A DNA stretch of 64,000 nt from Ottelia alismoides (taxonomy: Eukaryota > Streptophyta > Magnoliopsida > Alismatales > Hydrocharitaceae). A program made the position numbers and the translations under genes. The DNA lies in the NCBI GenBank assembly GCA_037367405.1, contig JAZKJV010006045.1:496001-560000 (forward strand), given 5' to 3'. The notes under the pieces were generated by a model. That model was not told the origin of the DNA. It ran no database searches and was given only the letters and a program-made list of their open reading frames with translations. This document shows positions 33,524 to 45,513 of the stretch, in pieces (positions within the stretch are counted from its first letter, which is position 1; each line of letters begins with the position of its first letter).

Positions 33524-33810
33524 AAATTTCGGTGGTTTGGCAATGTGGCTAGAAATTCCGAGAAGCTTCTATTGAGACTGTTGTTATGCAGATCGCTACA
33601 AATCAATATGATATGCATACCTGTTAGATATATTTTGATTTGAAGCACACAATATATTCATAGTATATACATATGCTTGTTATTTTGAAGCACACAATAT
33701 ATTCATAGTATATACATATGCTTGTTATTAAAGAAACTTACATAGTTTCCAGAGCATCAAGTTCACTGAAATCGGGAAGACTTCCTTCTAGGGTGTAGTC
33801 ATCGAGAGAT
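33524..33810 (-). pseudogene. Two exons of an LRR receptor-like gene (fragment)
   Basis: On the minus strand, exon A (33742-33810, 69 nt) is bounded by TTGCAG and GTAAGT and reads LDDYTLEGSLPDFSELDALET. Exon B (33524-33595, 72 nt) is bounded by TTGTAG and GTAAGT. The phase-2 join gives ETIDLHNNSL, a canonical LRR consensus (L-x-x-L-x-L-x-x-N-x-L), continuing NRSFSEFLATLPN. One-repeat 72-nt exons in the same phase are typical of plant LRR receptor kinases (known). No kinase exons, further LRRs or convincing upstream exon are visible, and the hAT at 31926-33348 lies directly downstream. The open stretch up to 34004 is not recognisable. Most likely a broken gene. Confidence 0.55.
33639..33728. 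repeat. Tandem duplication, 2 x 45 bp, inside the LRR intron
   Basis: TTTGAAGCACACAATATATT...CTTGTTA is present twice back to back and practically identical, so the duplication is recent. Confidence 0.9.
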
Positions 33811-34320
33811 CTGCAAGGTATAAACAAAGTGTAATCAAAATTTATGTGAAAATATAAGTCACGTTGATTCTGAAACTGGCAAGCCCCAGATATATAGTGA
33901 GAGGCTCCCTGTCGAGTCTCCGCTTGAAGCCACCGCAACTCTGGAGTCTCTGGAAGGTCCCCCCCTATGAAAAGCTTCGGGTACTGACTCCGGGAAGTCG
34001 GCAACGTACTGAGCCTCCAACCAGTTGAGGCAGTTCCTAGCTATTAGTAGTAGTCAGCAAGAGTCGAAAGCCCAGAAGTTAGTAATTAAGCTAAAGAAAA
34101 ATCATTACAAGGATGCGATGTGGGGAGAGTCGTTGGAGTTGCAACTAACCCATTACATTTGTAGTCTAATGGGAGGTATGGATCGCATGTCCAATTCTGG
34201 AGAATCGTGAACCACCCTTGCAATCTCCACAAGGCATTTATTGACGGAAGTGGTACACTAGATAATAAACCCTTTATTTTGCTGAAACATTATAATCTAA
34301 CCAGATTATATGTAACGTCT

Positions 34321-35029
34321 CATGGCTATCCAGAGCGTGCAACCGTCATTGTCACTGGGAATAAGTGATGAATCATGTCGCAATGAGAACATTGGAATAC
34401 AGTGGGGGAGGTTGTAACACCCATACCCCTAAAGATAATCCCACATATAAAACTCACAAACTGTAGAGTGGGTTATAAGTAATGAAGATTACTAACAACT
34501 TGGACTTAAGTATTTTTGGTGGAGGAAATGGCTACCCGGAGCATGCAACCGCCACTGTCACTGTGAATAAATGATGGGTCATGTCGCAATGAGGATGTTG
34601 CGAATATAAGTGGGGGAGCTTATAACATCCATAACCCAAAGTTTCCCAAAAATTTACAACGTGTGAGAATGGGTTATAAGTGGTGGGGATTACTACTTGA
34701 CAACTTGAGCTTAAGCATTTTGGGTGGTTGTCAATAGATCCATTTGGACCCGAACCCAACAAGTTGTCGGAGCCAGTTTTCCTCGATAACGGACCGGAGG
34801 CGTAAGCCCGAGACGTTACAATTGTAACACTCATACTCCAAAGTTAGCCCCACATCTAAAACTTACAAAGTGTGAGAGTGAGTTATAAGTGGTGGGGATT
34901 ACTGCTTGACAACTTGAGCTTAAGCATTTCGGATGGTTGTCAACGGATCCATTTGGACCCGACCTCAGCAAGTTGTCAAAACCAGTTTTCCTCGATAACG
35001 GACCGGGAACCTCAGCCCAAGACGTTAAA
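34321..35029 (+). mobile_element. Tandem TRIM-type miniature LTR retrotransposon array
   Basis: Three LTR copies: 34413-34524 (3' truncated), 34621-34820 (200 bp, TATAAC...GACGTTACA) and 34823-35029 (TGTAAC...GACGTTAAA). Two internal segments, 34321-34412 and 34525-34620, begin ATGGCTA[TC]CC[AG]GAGC (a degenerate match to the tRNA-iMet primer site) and end in AGTGGGGGAG polypurine tracts touching the next LTR. No coding capacity. LTRs of ~200 bp with ~100 bp inside and head-to-tail sharing of LTRs fit a TRIM concatemer. A related LTR fragment lies at 62903-62990. Confidence 0.7.
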
Positions 35030-35857
35030 TTATAAGTGGAGAACCCAGTGTACTTACCGTTAGTAATTTTTGTGGTGGTGATCCACGAGTATCCGTGGGT
35101 AACCAAAACCCATTCACATAATATGGGTTCCCGTCAGTACTACTCATTGGAATGGGTCGTGTTGACCCGCTGATATGGTAATGACGGATCATGATTTAAT
35201 GGGTCGGGTACTCGTCCCATGCATATACATATCAAACCTTGCACAATAACATACTTTTTAAACCACTGATACAACTAATAGATACAATCAGAGCGCAAAG
35301 ACATACATGGGGGTTGAACCATAAATACCATATTAAGCATGTCACTAGCATATAGCTTATCCAACTATCTATCTGGTAGATTAAATCATACAGTTTAACT
35401 TACTCAACAACCGATAGAATACAACATGTCGAAGGAGAAATATTTTGCAATTTATATCTAGAGAAATACATGAACACCGTAACAAAATTAAAATTCTTGC
35501 CATATCTTCTGTAGTTAATTAATATATAACAATGAATGTTATTCAAGTAGCTACTTAATTCTTTAAATTTATGACCGTTGTATTTGTTGCTATATCCCAG
35601 TCAACAAATAATATATAACAATGATTATCCTTTGATTTTTTCTTTTGATCTTTGTTATATTTAACAATAATCAATTCAATTTTTCATAAATAAGTCGACA
35701 AATAAATCGTCATTATATGGATCTTCGGCAATGGATATGACATGCGTTAGTAATTGACGATCAAAAGCTAATTTTGCAAAAAATAATATCATTGTCATAT
35801 ATCTAACATCAGAAGTTATGTCAACGAATATTCAAATCATATTTTGCCACAAGTTAA
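35030..35857. other. AT-rich intergenic; repeats of (A/T)-rich and GGGTCGGGT-type sequence
   Basis: 35080-35225 resembles the right arm of a GGGTCGGGT-type hAT (ATGGGTCGGGTACTCG), whose possible left arm is TGTGCACGGTAAACCATCC at 31632; no target duplication found. The remainder holds no coding signal. Confidence 0.3.
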
Positions 35858-35870
35858 TTTTGTTGTAGTG
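35858..35870. other. Possible CACTA-type transposon terminus
   Basis: TTTTGTTGTAGTG is the reverse complement of CACTACAACAAAA, a common plant CACTA end. I could not find the opposite end, so this may be a remnant. Confidence 0.35.
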
Positions 35871-35878
35871 GAAATACT

Positions 35879-36860
35879 CGAGGTTTTGAATCGTCCGATT
35901 GAACTAGTTAAACCAAGAATCGGAGGAAAAACGATCCAACCACCCATTTTTTTCAGAAATAAAAACCGGTTAAAATCCAATTGGAGCGCTTAAATCCGGT
36001 TGAACCAATTGAACCAAATCATCGATTCAACCATCTATTTTTTGACAGTAAATTAACAAAAATACAAACTTTCAGAAATATTCATAATCTAGTCTCATTC
36101 TAACCCATAGTATAATACCATTTTATCTTTCTCCTTCATATGTGCCAATGTCTCATTATCACTTGTCCCTTCGTGCCATGTGAGCACTGCTTATCTCTTC
36201 AAACACTGTGTATGAGGTTGTCCACTTATAACAATAATAAACGAAGAAGATGTTGAAGTCATATTATGAGAAGCAATAAATTAACAATACTTGTTGTCAA
36301 TTAGAGTTTAAATAAATTTAAAATTATTAAATTTTTACATCACATATATGTGTGTGTATATTATGAAATATGATTATTATGCACTTTCGAGTCTTTTTAA
36401 GAACATTAATACCCCTAACATTTAAACAATTTCACTTGCGCTCCTATATTTCATAAAAAATCCACAATATCATCCTTATGTGGTATAAAATGGGAGCACA
36501 AGTGTACTAATAAAATGCCACTACTATTATTTTGTAAAAACATAGGGGACACATGCAATTTTATTAAAAATAGGGTTATAAGTATTATTGAAAAAACTTG
36601 GAAGGACAAGAGTAAACAAATCTTTGAAAGATATGATGTAGCATTTTTCGTATTTATTTGTATGATATACCCGTCTAACTCGATTCGACACGGTTGAACC
36701 ATACGAACCAAATCAACAATACAATGGTTCGATTTTTTTCCAGTTTCTTTGAATTGTTGACGTCATCACATGTTCGACCGGTCGGTCCCATTGATCCGAC
36801 TATAAAAATAAAAAACCAATACATGTCCGATTTGATGTCCGGTTCGATTTTTAAAACTTT
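35879..36860. mobile_element. MITE of the GGTTTTAAAAATCG type (probable MULE)
   Basis: Left end CGAGGTTTTGAATCG and right end CGATTTTTAAAACTTT are inverted copies. 9-bp flanks GGAAATACT and GAGAATACT agree at 7 of 9. Both arms contain GGTTGAACC/GGTTCGA blocks. AT-rich middle with short chance open frames. Confidence 0.5.
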
Positions 36861-37319
36861 GAGAATACTGATTTGTTTCTAGCAGTTAACTTCTTACTTC
36901 CAAAAATAGCATGCTCATAGAAAAAAAACAAATAGGCACTAGTTAGGTTTTTATGCTGTTAAGTCACAATGATTTAAGCAAAAATAAGATGACTACTGTG
37001 ATGCTCTCACCTATCAAAAGCAGTCCGTAGAATCAAAGCTGAGGGATGAAAGGGATGACGAGAAAAGCAAATCCCATGAAGATTTTGGATTTCGATATGA
37101 ATCTGATGATCTCATCTGAGAAGATATTATACTCGAGCTTTTGTAACTCAACCTCAACCGTTGATGGGGTTTCGATTATTTTTCTTATAAAATGGGCCAT
37201 GCACACTCCAAGTTGCTCGTAAAAGAAATGCCATATATTCTTCCTTGCACTACAAACACACGATTGGTGTCTCTGCAAAATTGGTGTGATCATGAAAGTT
37301 AGGATCTTTAATTATGAAT

Positions 37320-37790
37320 GCAACGCAAACAGATATGGAGTTCTTATTATTTTTTGTTTGACTTAGGTTTTCAATGGCTTGCTTTTCCAAGTGCTTCAAT
37401 TTTTCTTAAAAGAATACCTTGGAGTTGGAATGCGATGTCTTGCCTTTCGTCTGTGGATATAATGCTTGCTTACCTGAGCACTCGAACGAACTTTGTAAAC
37501 CTCACATTTATATATGATGCTTTGGTTAAGTGCATTTCACCGTGTATGAGAACTTGGTTAGTTTTCTACGTTATGAAATATTCGATGCTTGTCATAGTTG
37601 TAATCATTTTCCTTTTCTTTGGAAGGGATGCCTAAGTTATCAACATGCCTTCATCCATTTTCATTTTTATACTTTTGGATTCTTAGCACAAGAAGTCGTT
37701 AAGCTTTTGAAGATGGTCCAAAAAGTCACGAGATGTAATGTTATGGATGTAGTGCTTATAAGGCTTGGTTTTACAATTCAAAAGAACTAG
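37320..37790 (+). pseudogene. Possible DUF247-like relic
   Basis: Two plus-strand frames together read AFPSASIFLKRIPWS, LTFIYDALVK, then TVYENLVSFLRYE and LAQEVVKLLKMVQKV. The order and spacing recall the DUF247 series (IPSATEL..., +-IDD, FRNL-AFE, EEVA-L---L-K-V), but the match is loose and frameshifted. The similarity is from memory of the family pattern. Could be chance. Confidence 0.25.
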
Positions 37791-37799
37791 CGAACCATC

Positions 37800-39822
37800 T
37801 TGTTGGTCGCTTGTCTCCTATTTCGATAAAATGATTAATAAATATAAACTGAAAATAAAAAATATATATCACTGAGTTATTAAATATTCAACTTTGATAG
37901 GTTTATATGTAGTGGTATCTGTAAACATTTTATAGTTGCATATTAAGGTCTCAAGAAGTGGAATAATGCAATTGGGAAAACTTGCTCTTTTTATTAGTTC
38001 ATCTCTGCAAATCGCTATATATTCTCATTATTTTTAACTTAGCACATATCTTGAAAATCATCGATGTAATATTACAAAAAAGGGGTCTATATTAATGACA
38101 AATAATTTGAAAATTGTCACTCTGTATCCATCGGCAAATATTTAACAATTAATAGTATCTATTTCAAATATATACTTGAAAAACCAAGATGGATGACATA
38201 TCCATTGCTATATTGCTAGCAACAATTCATATATCAATGATTGTTTGTTGAGTTTGTCACGAAATTCGTACTAGTCATTGTTAAAAACTACAATAACTAT
38301 AGACAATCCTTATTGTATGAATCATTGTTAATGACAGCGTCAGACATGTCATTCATTGCAAATTTCAAATAGATTTTACGATAAAAAGTATTAGTGTTAT
38401 ATATTTAAAGATATATGATATAGCTAAAGATTCCCAAATTTGTTGCTCTAGACACATTCTAATGTTGTGGAGCTCGTTTAAAATTACTTTGCATGTTGTA
38501 TTTTTAAAAATCAAAAGAATTGAAACAAAGTTGTCGGTTCATGCATATTTCAAAGATGGCACCAATGTATTTCTTTGTAACCTTGTACTTAGGTCTCAAC
38601 ATAGGAGAATGATGAACAAGTTTTAGAAGAACCAAGATGAAGCTAAAAATTTAGGGAAAAAGATTCGAAGAAATGAAGGATAACACGAAGATCAAGTTGA
38701 AATTTCTTTTACCATGTATTTTTTTATTGTAGAAGTGATGTCAAACCTCATTGTACTCTCATTCATGCTTCATTATTTAAAACCTAAGTTTTTTACAAAC
38801 CAATCAACTAATTTCTTGATGACTCGATCAAATTCTTTTTCAGTTGCCTACTTAATATTTTAGCCCAATTATCTTTAGTCGATTGAGTTACTTTAGTCAA
38901 TCATATAACCTTTGAGTCCAATGGCCATATCCAACCTCCCAATTGGCAAACGATTGTCGGTTAACTTGTCCATCAATCCATTAATACATTGATAACTTGA
39001 GTAACATTATTATCAATCACCTAATCTCAATTAAGCTTTTCAACTATCGTTCTAATTGAAAAAAAGATGATGTGTCATCATAACATATCATAAAATTAAG
39101 CAATAAATCATGGCATATGAAAGATTGAACATGTATAACAATATACATTAAGGGCATTCATTTTTCTTCATTAACATAAATATTATGAATTTATTACCAT
39201 AAAATAGGTGCAAAATCCATGTCTCATAATATAGGCACACTCTCCATAAATCATACCAAGAGAAATCAAAATGAAAGGTTTGACCTTTTCCTAAAATCAA
39301 ATCTCAAGTTGAACTTCTAATTGCATGTCTTTTCCCTTATCTTTTTTAGGGTTTTAAAGGTTGATAAAGTGAAATCTAGGAAATCCTTAATGGTGCTTGC
39401 ATACACCAAGATTGGTTTACTAAAAATGCAACTTAAGTATTCAGTGAAGTTTATAAGATCATTTGCAATTCTTTCTTGATATGTGGTTGCAAGGATCAAC
39501 CTGTCCTATTTATTAGGTTCGAATGGTAGTTAGTCGAGAAGTTAACGACAGAAAAACACATTCTTTAAAACTTGTCAAACATAGTTGATTGAAAAATCAT
39601 TCCACCAAAAAAGTAACCGATTGACCATAAGGACAATAGATAATAGCATGTGTATTTTATGATGATGTATATGTTGATTACTACTTAGACAAATCATGTT
39701 TGTTTTAGTTATGCAATCTTATGTACATGGAGGCCTATCGATTTTGTCCATCTTATATAGCCAAAGCCACATCACTAGAATATCTTTGTATTGATAAATC
39801 TACCAATCCTCTATAGGTCATG
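37800..39822. other. AT-rich intergenic stretch without recognised features
   Basis: No domain, repeat ends or structural RNA could be supported. A 61-codon minus-strand frame at 39317-39499 has no recognisable motif. Confidence 0.4.
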
Positions 39823-39827
39823 AGTCC

Positions 39828-42800
39828 TGATGACAAAACCAGCGACTAAGGTAAAGGTATCTAGATGGTCGTTGCGACCTCGATCGCTCGGCTAAGTCAA
39901 TCAAGAAAAATTAGACCACTAAAATAGATAAAATCAATCAAAATACGAAAGCGGTCTCGCTATTGGATTAACCTGGTATAGCGACAAGGGTCGAACTCAA
40001 GGAGCACGGATTGGCCTCTCAGCCTACGAAGTAGTCAAAATAAAAGGAGAAAATATTTTTGGTGGGTTTTTAATTTATTTAAGATTTTTTTTGGATTTTT
40101 AATGAATTAAGGAAATAAGAAAAGTAAACAAACACACACTTCAGCAAATTATTAAATGCACTAAAAGTCAATCAAAAATTCTAACAAAAATGTTTTTATG
40201 TGTTTTATAATTTTTAATGTTTTTGGTGAATTTTTGAGAATTTTCTGATCTTTATTTAATTTTCTAAAAATCAAACAGTTGCAGAAATCAAAGGTACAGT
40301 CCAGCCGAGCTAAAAGGGCCTTGAGAAAATATCTAAAGGCCCCAAGTTAGCTGGGAGGTAATTTTCCTGTGAAGAGAAGAAAATAAGGAAAATTTAGGCA
40401 CATATTTTATTGTTTTTGGATTTTTGGTTTAATTATTAGAATTTTTATAAGTTTTTAGGTGTTTTTCAATTTTTAGTGGTTTTCAGTAATGGAAAATAGC
40501 CAAAATTGGCTAGAAAATCAAACACAACAAAATAGGCAGTAGACAATTTTTTGTAATTTTTGGACACTATTTAATATTTTTTTGTGATTTTTAAAGTTAG
40601 ACAGTAGCAACAAGAGATGTTTTTGATTTTCTAAAAATATCAAACAGTGACGAAAATGTCTCCAAAATTTATAGAAAATTTTACATCATGGCAGGAGCCA
40701 TGTCTCCAATTTTCATGAAATTTGGAGTTGATTTGCTATTTTATTCAAAATTAAAGAGGGGGCACTGTGCAAAGGGACCAAAGTGCAAATATCCAAGAGT
40801 CTGGGGGGTCTGGTGCAATTAACCCATCAAAACACGTGCGATGCGCGTGTCTGGGGCACTCAGGGACCCAAATGTAAGAAAAATAAGTTCCGAGTGCTTA
40901 TTGGTAACAGGTACCAAAAGTCCAGGGGCTTATCTCCAAATACCCAAAAATAAACGCACATGCTCAAATAAACCACGCACAGGGGTATAAATGCAAATAA
41001 GTGAAAGTTTTCATTCAACTAATAACAACCAGAACTACAAGGGCATGAAATGTAAAATACCCAGAAAATCACGTGTTGAAGCACGTGTCACATCACATAC
41101 AGGGGCATATTAGCAAATAAAAGCAAGTACCAGGGTCTCTATGCAAATAACCCTAAAACTAAACAACTAAACTCAACATTTACAGGACTAAAGCGAAATA
41201 AAATACGAAGGGGGGCCTAAGGGTAAATTACCCTTTGTTATGCAGAGCGGCTGGATGGATGCCACGTGTGGATCTGACGGTCTGGATCAGCTGCGGCTCC
41301 AACGCTAGTGTCCTTTGGCGAATCCGATGGCTGGAGTTCCTCCACGTGGGTGATCGGACGGTGCAGGGCGCAAGCGGCTAACCCTGACGCATCGGATGGC
41401 TGGAATCGATCCTCCTGATGATCGGGCGGTGACTGCTGCTCCTCAGATGGACGGTTCAGATGAAATATGGAGCCGGAGGACGAATCGAACGGCGACGGAG
41501 GATGCTGGATGAACAGGTCACCGGCGAGACTCGCCGGCCTCGGGCGTGCGCTAGACTCCTCCTGGAAGCACTCTGAAGGTCGGAGAAGAAAGGTGGAGTG
41601 CTCCCGCGTCTGCCGGTAGGCTCCGATGATCCAACCGAGCTTTGAGGAGCTCGGGCTAGGTCGGCGGAGCTGAGCCTCCTGGCTGGATGACGAAGGGCCT
41701 CAGATGGACTTCGTTTAACCTGCAAAGCAAACCAGAAGACTCGCGGGTCGAGGGCAAACTGCCTCGACCCGGTTAGGCGAGTTGACGGTGGCTCGTGAGT
41801 CGAAATGGCGAGCTCCGGCGAAGGGGGTGGACGGAGGACCTCGACTCCCAGCTCCTGTGCGAGCTGGGTTGGATGGAGGGGTTGAAGAAGGTTGCGTCGC
41901 AGGGAGGCGGATGCGATGGACGATTCCGATGATTGAACGGAGTGAGGGGATGGTCGGAATCAGCTAGAGACGGCGGCGATACGAATTGGGCGTAAATGGA
42001 AGTCGAAGAAAGATAAGGACCTACAAGGTTACCTGGGTGGTCGAAGAGACTGTGGAGGAGCTGGGGAAGCTCCTGGTCGTCGCCTCGAGGAGCGTCTTCC
42101 TCCGAGGCTCAAGCTCCAGCTGATGGCGGAGCGACGACGGCGAAGCTCGCCGGATCGATGGTCTCGCCCTCCTTCCTCGCTGCGACACCACAAGGGACGA
42201 GCTGTCACTCTCGCCGATGTGATGGAGGTCACTGGGAGTGGAACGAAGGAGCCAAAGATGGAGAAATGAGGTGGCGGAGCTTGAGCTAAATATGGGCGAG
42301 GGTCCGGGAAGACGAGGTCGGGTAGGGCGTGGAAGCGCGCAGATCCCGATGTGGATACCCCGGCGAGGGTGTCGGATGTGGCAGGAGTGAAACAGACCCG
42401 GGGTTTAGGTGGGATTCAATCGGGTTTAGGCGCTAGAAATTAGGGAAGTCGGGTCGGGCGTCTAAATCCGCAAGAGGTGGTCCTGAGGGGGGTAGTTGAC
42501 CGTGCGGTCAACAATCCCAGGACCCAATAGAAACAGGCCACGTGGCTGGATCTTGAAGTTAAAATTAAGGGTAGCTAGGGGCCGATTTAGAAAAAACTCA
42601 AAACATGAAATATTTTTATTTTATTTTTTTCTATTTTTTATGATTTTTAAAAATTTTTTCGAAATAAAAATAAGGTATATACATAATATGTACTTTATAG
42701 GTATATGTACACTATTAGGGTTTTTAATTTTTTGATTTTTTTAATTATTATTTTTTGTGCAATTTTATTCCTATTTTATATTTTATTTATTTCCACTATA

Positions 42801-43452
42801 AAATAAGGAATAAAAATGTATTTTTATTATATTTTAATTATTTATATACATAGGTAAATAAATACATATATACATTTATATACATGGTATATGTACAATA
42901 TATTTTTGTGTTTTTATTTTGCTATTTTTATTTTGTTTTTTTAATTGTTTTATTTTATTTATTTACAATGTAGACTATAGATTATTTATAAAAGTTAATT
43001 CTATTTATTTACAAGGCTAAATAAATATGTAGGTGAGTCTATGTACATGATGAAAGTGGTGTTTTTGTCCTTTTTGATTTTTATCTTTTTCCTTTATTTT
43101 TATATTTATAAATATAGACACACATTTACAAGCCTATTTTTGGTGAGGAAAATACCTTTACATAAATATATACACACATGAGCCCTTATCTCCCTCTACT
43201 TTGGCTTTTATGCGGTCAGGCCCATGTTGAGCCCTCCCTTGGGATTAGGTCGCTCAATATTTATTCTAAATATTTCCCTCTTTTTCTTTTTAATCTTTAT
43301 TCTTTTATTTTTGCACAAAAACATGCTAATTATAGGTTTTTTACACAATGCATGCTTTTAGTAATTATTTGTATTTACATGAATATACATGCATTTGCAA
43401 AGGTTTTGTAGCTAAAATATAAGAATAAAGAGTGATGAATGGGTATTCATCA
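39828..43452 (-). repeat. 3' LTR of the Athila-like element
   Basis: Nearly identical to 53722-57262. It holds 83 bp (42018-42100) that are missing from the other LTR, between GATAAG and TCCGAGG. G-boxes CACGTG at 40833, 41070, 41082, 41263, 41343 and 42539; TATA-like TATTTAGC on the minus strand near 42290. The minus-strand start TGATGAAT-ACCC-ATTCATCA is a palindrome shared with the left-edge element. Confidence 0.9.
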
Positions 43453-43466
43453 CCCCCTATACTTAA
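43453..43466 (-). other. Polypurine tract of the Athila-like element
   Basis: Minus strand TTAAGTATAGGGGG directly followed by LTR start TGATGAATACCC. Confidence 0.9.
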
Positions 43467-45024
43467 CTTTTGCTAGTCCCTTAGCAAACACTTATTTGAA
43501 AAAGAAGTGAAAAAGAAAGAAAGAAAAAGAAAAAGAGGGGAATGTACATGGATCAAGGTTGAATATTAAACTTTCCTTCATTAAATTGAAATATGGAGCT
43601 CGATCAGATCTTTGGATTATTAATGTGTCGGAACCTTATTTAGACTTAAGCTTAAAAACTCAACAGCCTCTAAGTTCCACCAATCTATGGACAAGACTCC
43701 TCAATAAACCAGATCAGAACAAGTCTACATACACAAACTCTAATGACCATAAAACTTTCCATGCAGTGTAAGTGATATGTAGCTCCCCACCTCAGAAGTA
43801 ACAAAGAAACAACCTCCCTCAACCTGGTAACTCTAATGCCTCGGTCTAGCAACTCTTTCCTCGAGAAGCGGGGTATTCCCTTCTAAGTTCAAGTGCAACC
43901 GGCTCAAGAAGAGGGGAAGAAGTATAGACTTTTGGAAGCTCAGCCAGTGTAGCCAAGTCTCCCGCTGCAAGCTTCATGAGATGTAACATGGATACCATAA
44001 GCTTTTGCTTTATTTGATTATATACACTCCGGTGGGGTTATTAAATTTTCAATCCGACCCACCACTTTTTTGGAGTTCTTTTTGTATTTTGCAATTTTTT
44101 TTTCAAGTGCTTCTATACAACATATCTACATGGTGCAGCATATATACAAGAAATTTTCCTCTTGAGCCAGTAGACTATCCCTCTTTTGAAGCTTTATTGC
44201 AACCCACGGCTTCTGTCTTTAGCCTTCATCACCACTAGACCAAGTTGAGACGCACTTCCTTCACTAGAAGAAGAAGAGAGGTTCCGCCTAGAAGTACTAC
44301 CCTCATATGCTACCCCAAGCCAAAGGAAACTGCCTCCTCACCACCTCATCCGTGGAGAGCCATGTGTAAAGTGTTGGTGCAAGTCAAGCCATTGTCTCTA
44401 AGAGTCATGCGTGTGTTGTTAACTGCTCTACTTAGGCTCATTAAGGTGACATATGCTCGTAGCCTAGTGGACTCAAAGAATTAAGTCCTTATGGACCTGA
44501 AAAGCCTTAACCCTAAGCCCTATAATGTTCCTCTTAGAGTTAGGTGGATTAAGATCTTATTCAAGCTCCATTTCTCAATTTATTTCCAGGCTTAGTTTAA
44601 ATGTCAACTATCATCCAGAAAAACTATATACATATGTACACAAGATGCTTATTTACACAAATTTTACAATCATGCAAAATTTTTGAAAAATGTTTTGAAA
44701 TCATGGGATGAATGATGCATGAGGTGCAAGTTTTGCAAAAGATATTTACACAAGATTTTTGCAAACTTTTGATTTTCAAAACATTTTGGAAAAATTTTGT
44801 ACTATATACATAATTTTGATACAAAAATATGTACACAAGCTTTACACAAAAGATTTTTGAAATCATTTTTACAAAAATACTTTGTACACTAGCTATGTAT
44901 GTGCAAATAAAAGAAGTTTATGTACATAAAAAATTTTTATTTTTTGTGGTTTTTAGCCATTTTATTTATTAACACACTCACACAAAGTACGAGTTATGGC
45001 TAAAGTATATATGAAATATATACA
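43467..45024 (-). other. Long untranslated 3' internal region
   Basis: About 1.5 kb with no domain on either strand. 44600-44940 is rich in A/T runs and ACAAAA/TTTTGT words. Corresponds to 1561-2832 of the left-edge element. Confidence 0.5.
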
Positions 45025-45380
45025 CACCCCCCTATACTTAGCTCGAACGATGTCCTCAGAGTGATCAAGAGCGATGAAGAAGACATAACTCGTGCTTAGT
45101 AAAAGGGAAGTGAAAAGGAATGGCTAAGTACAGAAATGAATAAATGAATAGAATGAGAGGAACTCGGTGGTTTCCCCCTATACTTAGGATTAACTAATCC
45201 TAAGTATAGCAAGCTGTTCATGAAGGGAAATCCGAGTGAAGAAGATACAGAGTCTGCCCCCCATACTTAGGGTAAAATATCCCTAAGTATAGGCAGCAAA
45301 ACATGAGCAGAAAGAATGAAAAGAATACCCGCAGGTCCTACATCCCCCCTATACTTAGGGTAAAGTACACCCTAAGTCTA
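45025..45380 (-). repeat. Stem-loop/polypurine module array, minus-strand counterpart of 1219-1560
   Basis: Perfect 15-bp stem CTATACTTAGGATTA with a 2-nt loop at 45178-45209. 10-bp stem ATACTTAGGG at 45263-45290. A similar partial stem at 45351-45377. Each lies beside a C5-6 run (G-run on the sense strand). At 45026-45110 the sense strand has CTAAGTATAGGGGGG preceded by CTCTGAGGACA and CGAG-TATGTCTTC, a block also present at 1485-1575. Confidence 0.85.
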
Positions 45381-45513
45381 GCATAATCATAAGATGAGAA
45401 AAGGGATGGGGGACTAAAGAATAGAATGATATGGACAACTGGATCTATACAAGTCGGAAGAACAGTGATAATCAGGCGTGAGATGCAAAAGATGTGAGTC
45501 AAGAGACCACATC

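Noticed and set aside
37033..37293. 86-codon minus-strand frame as a separate gene
   Set aside because: No motif recognised, no splice or promoter signals, in an AT-rich region with relics.
41456..42232. Open frames of 60-90 codons in the Athila-like LTRs, repeated at 55548-56095
   Set aside because: Both LTR copies carry them, but indels between the copies break them. No codon-level conservation.
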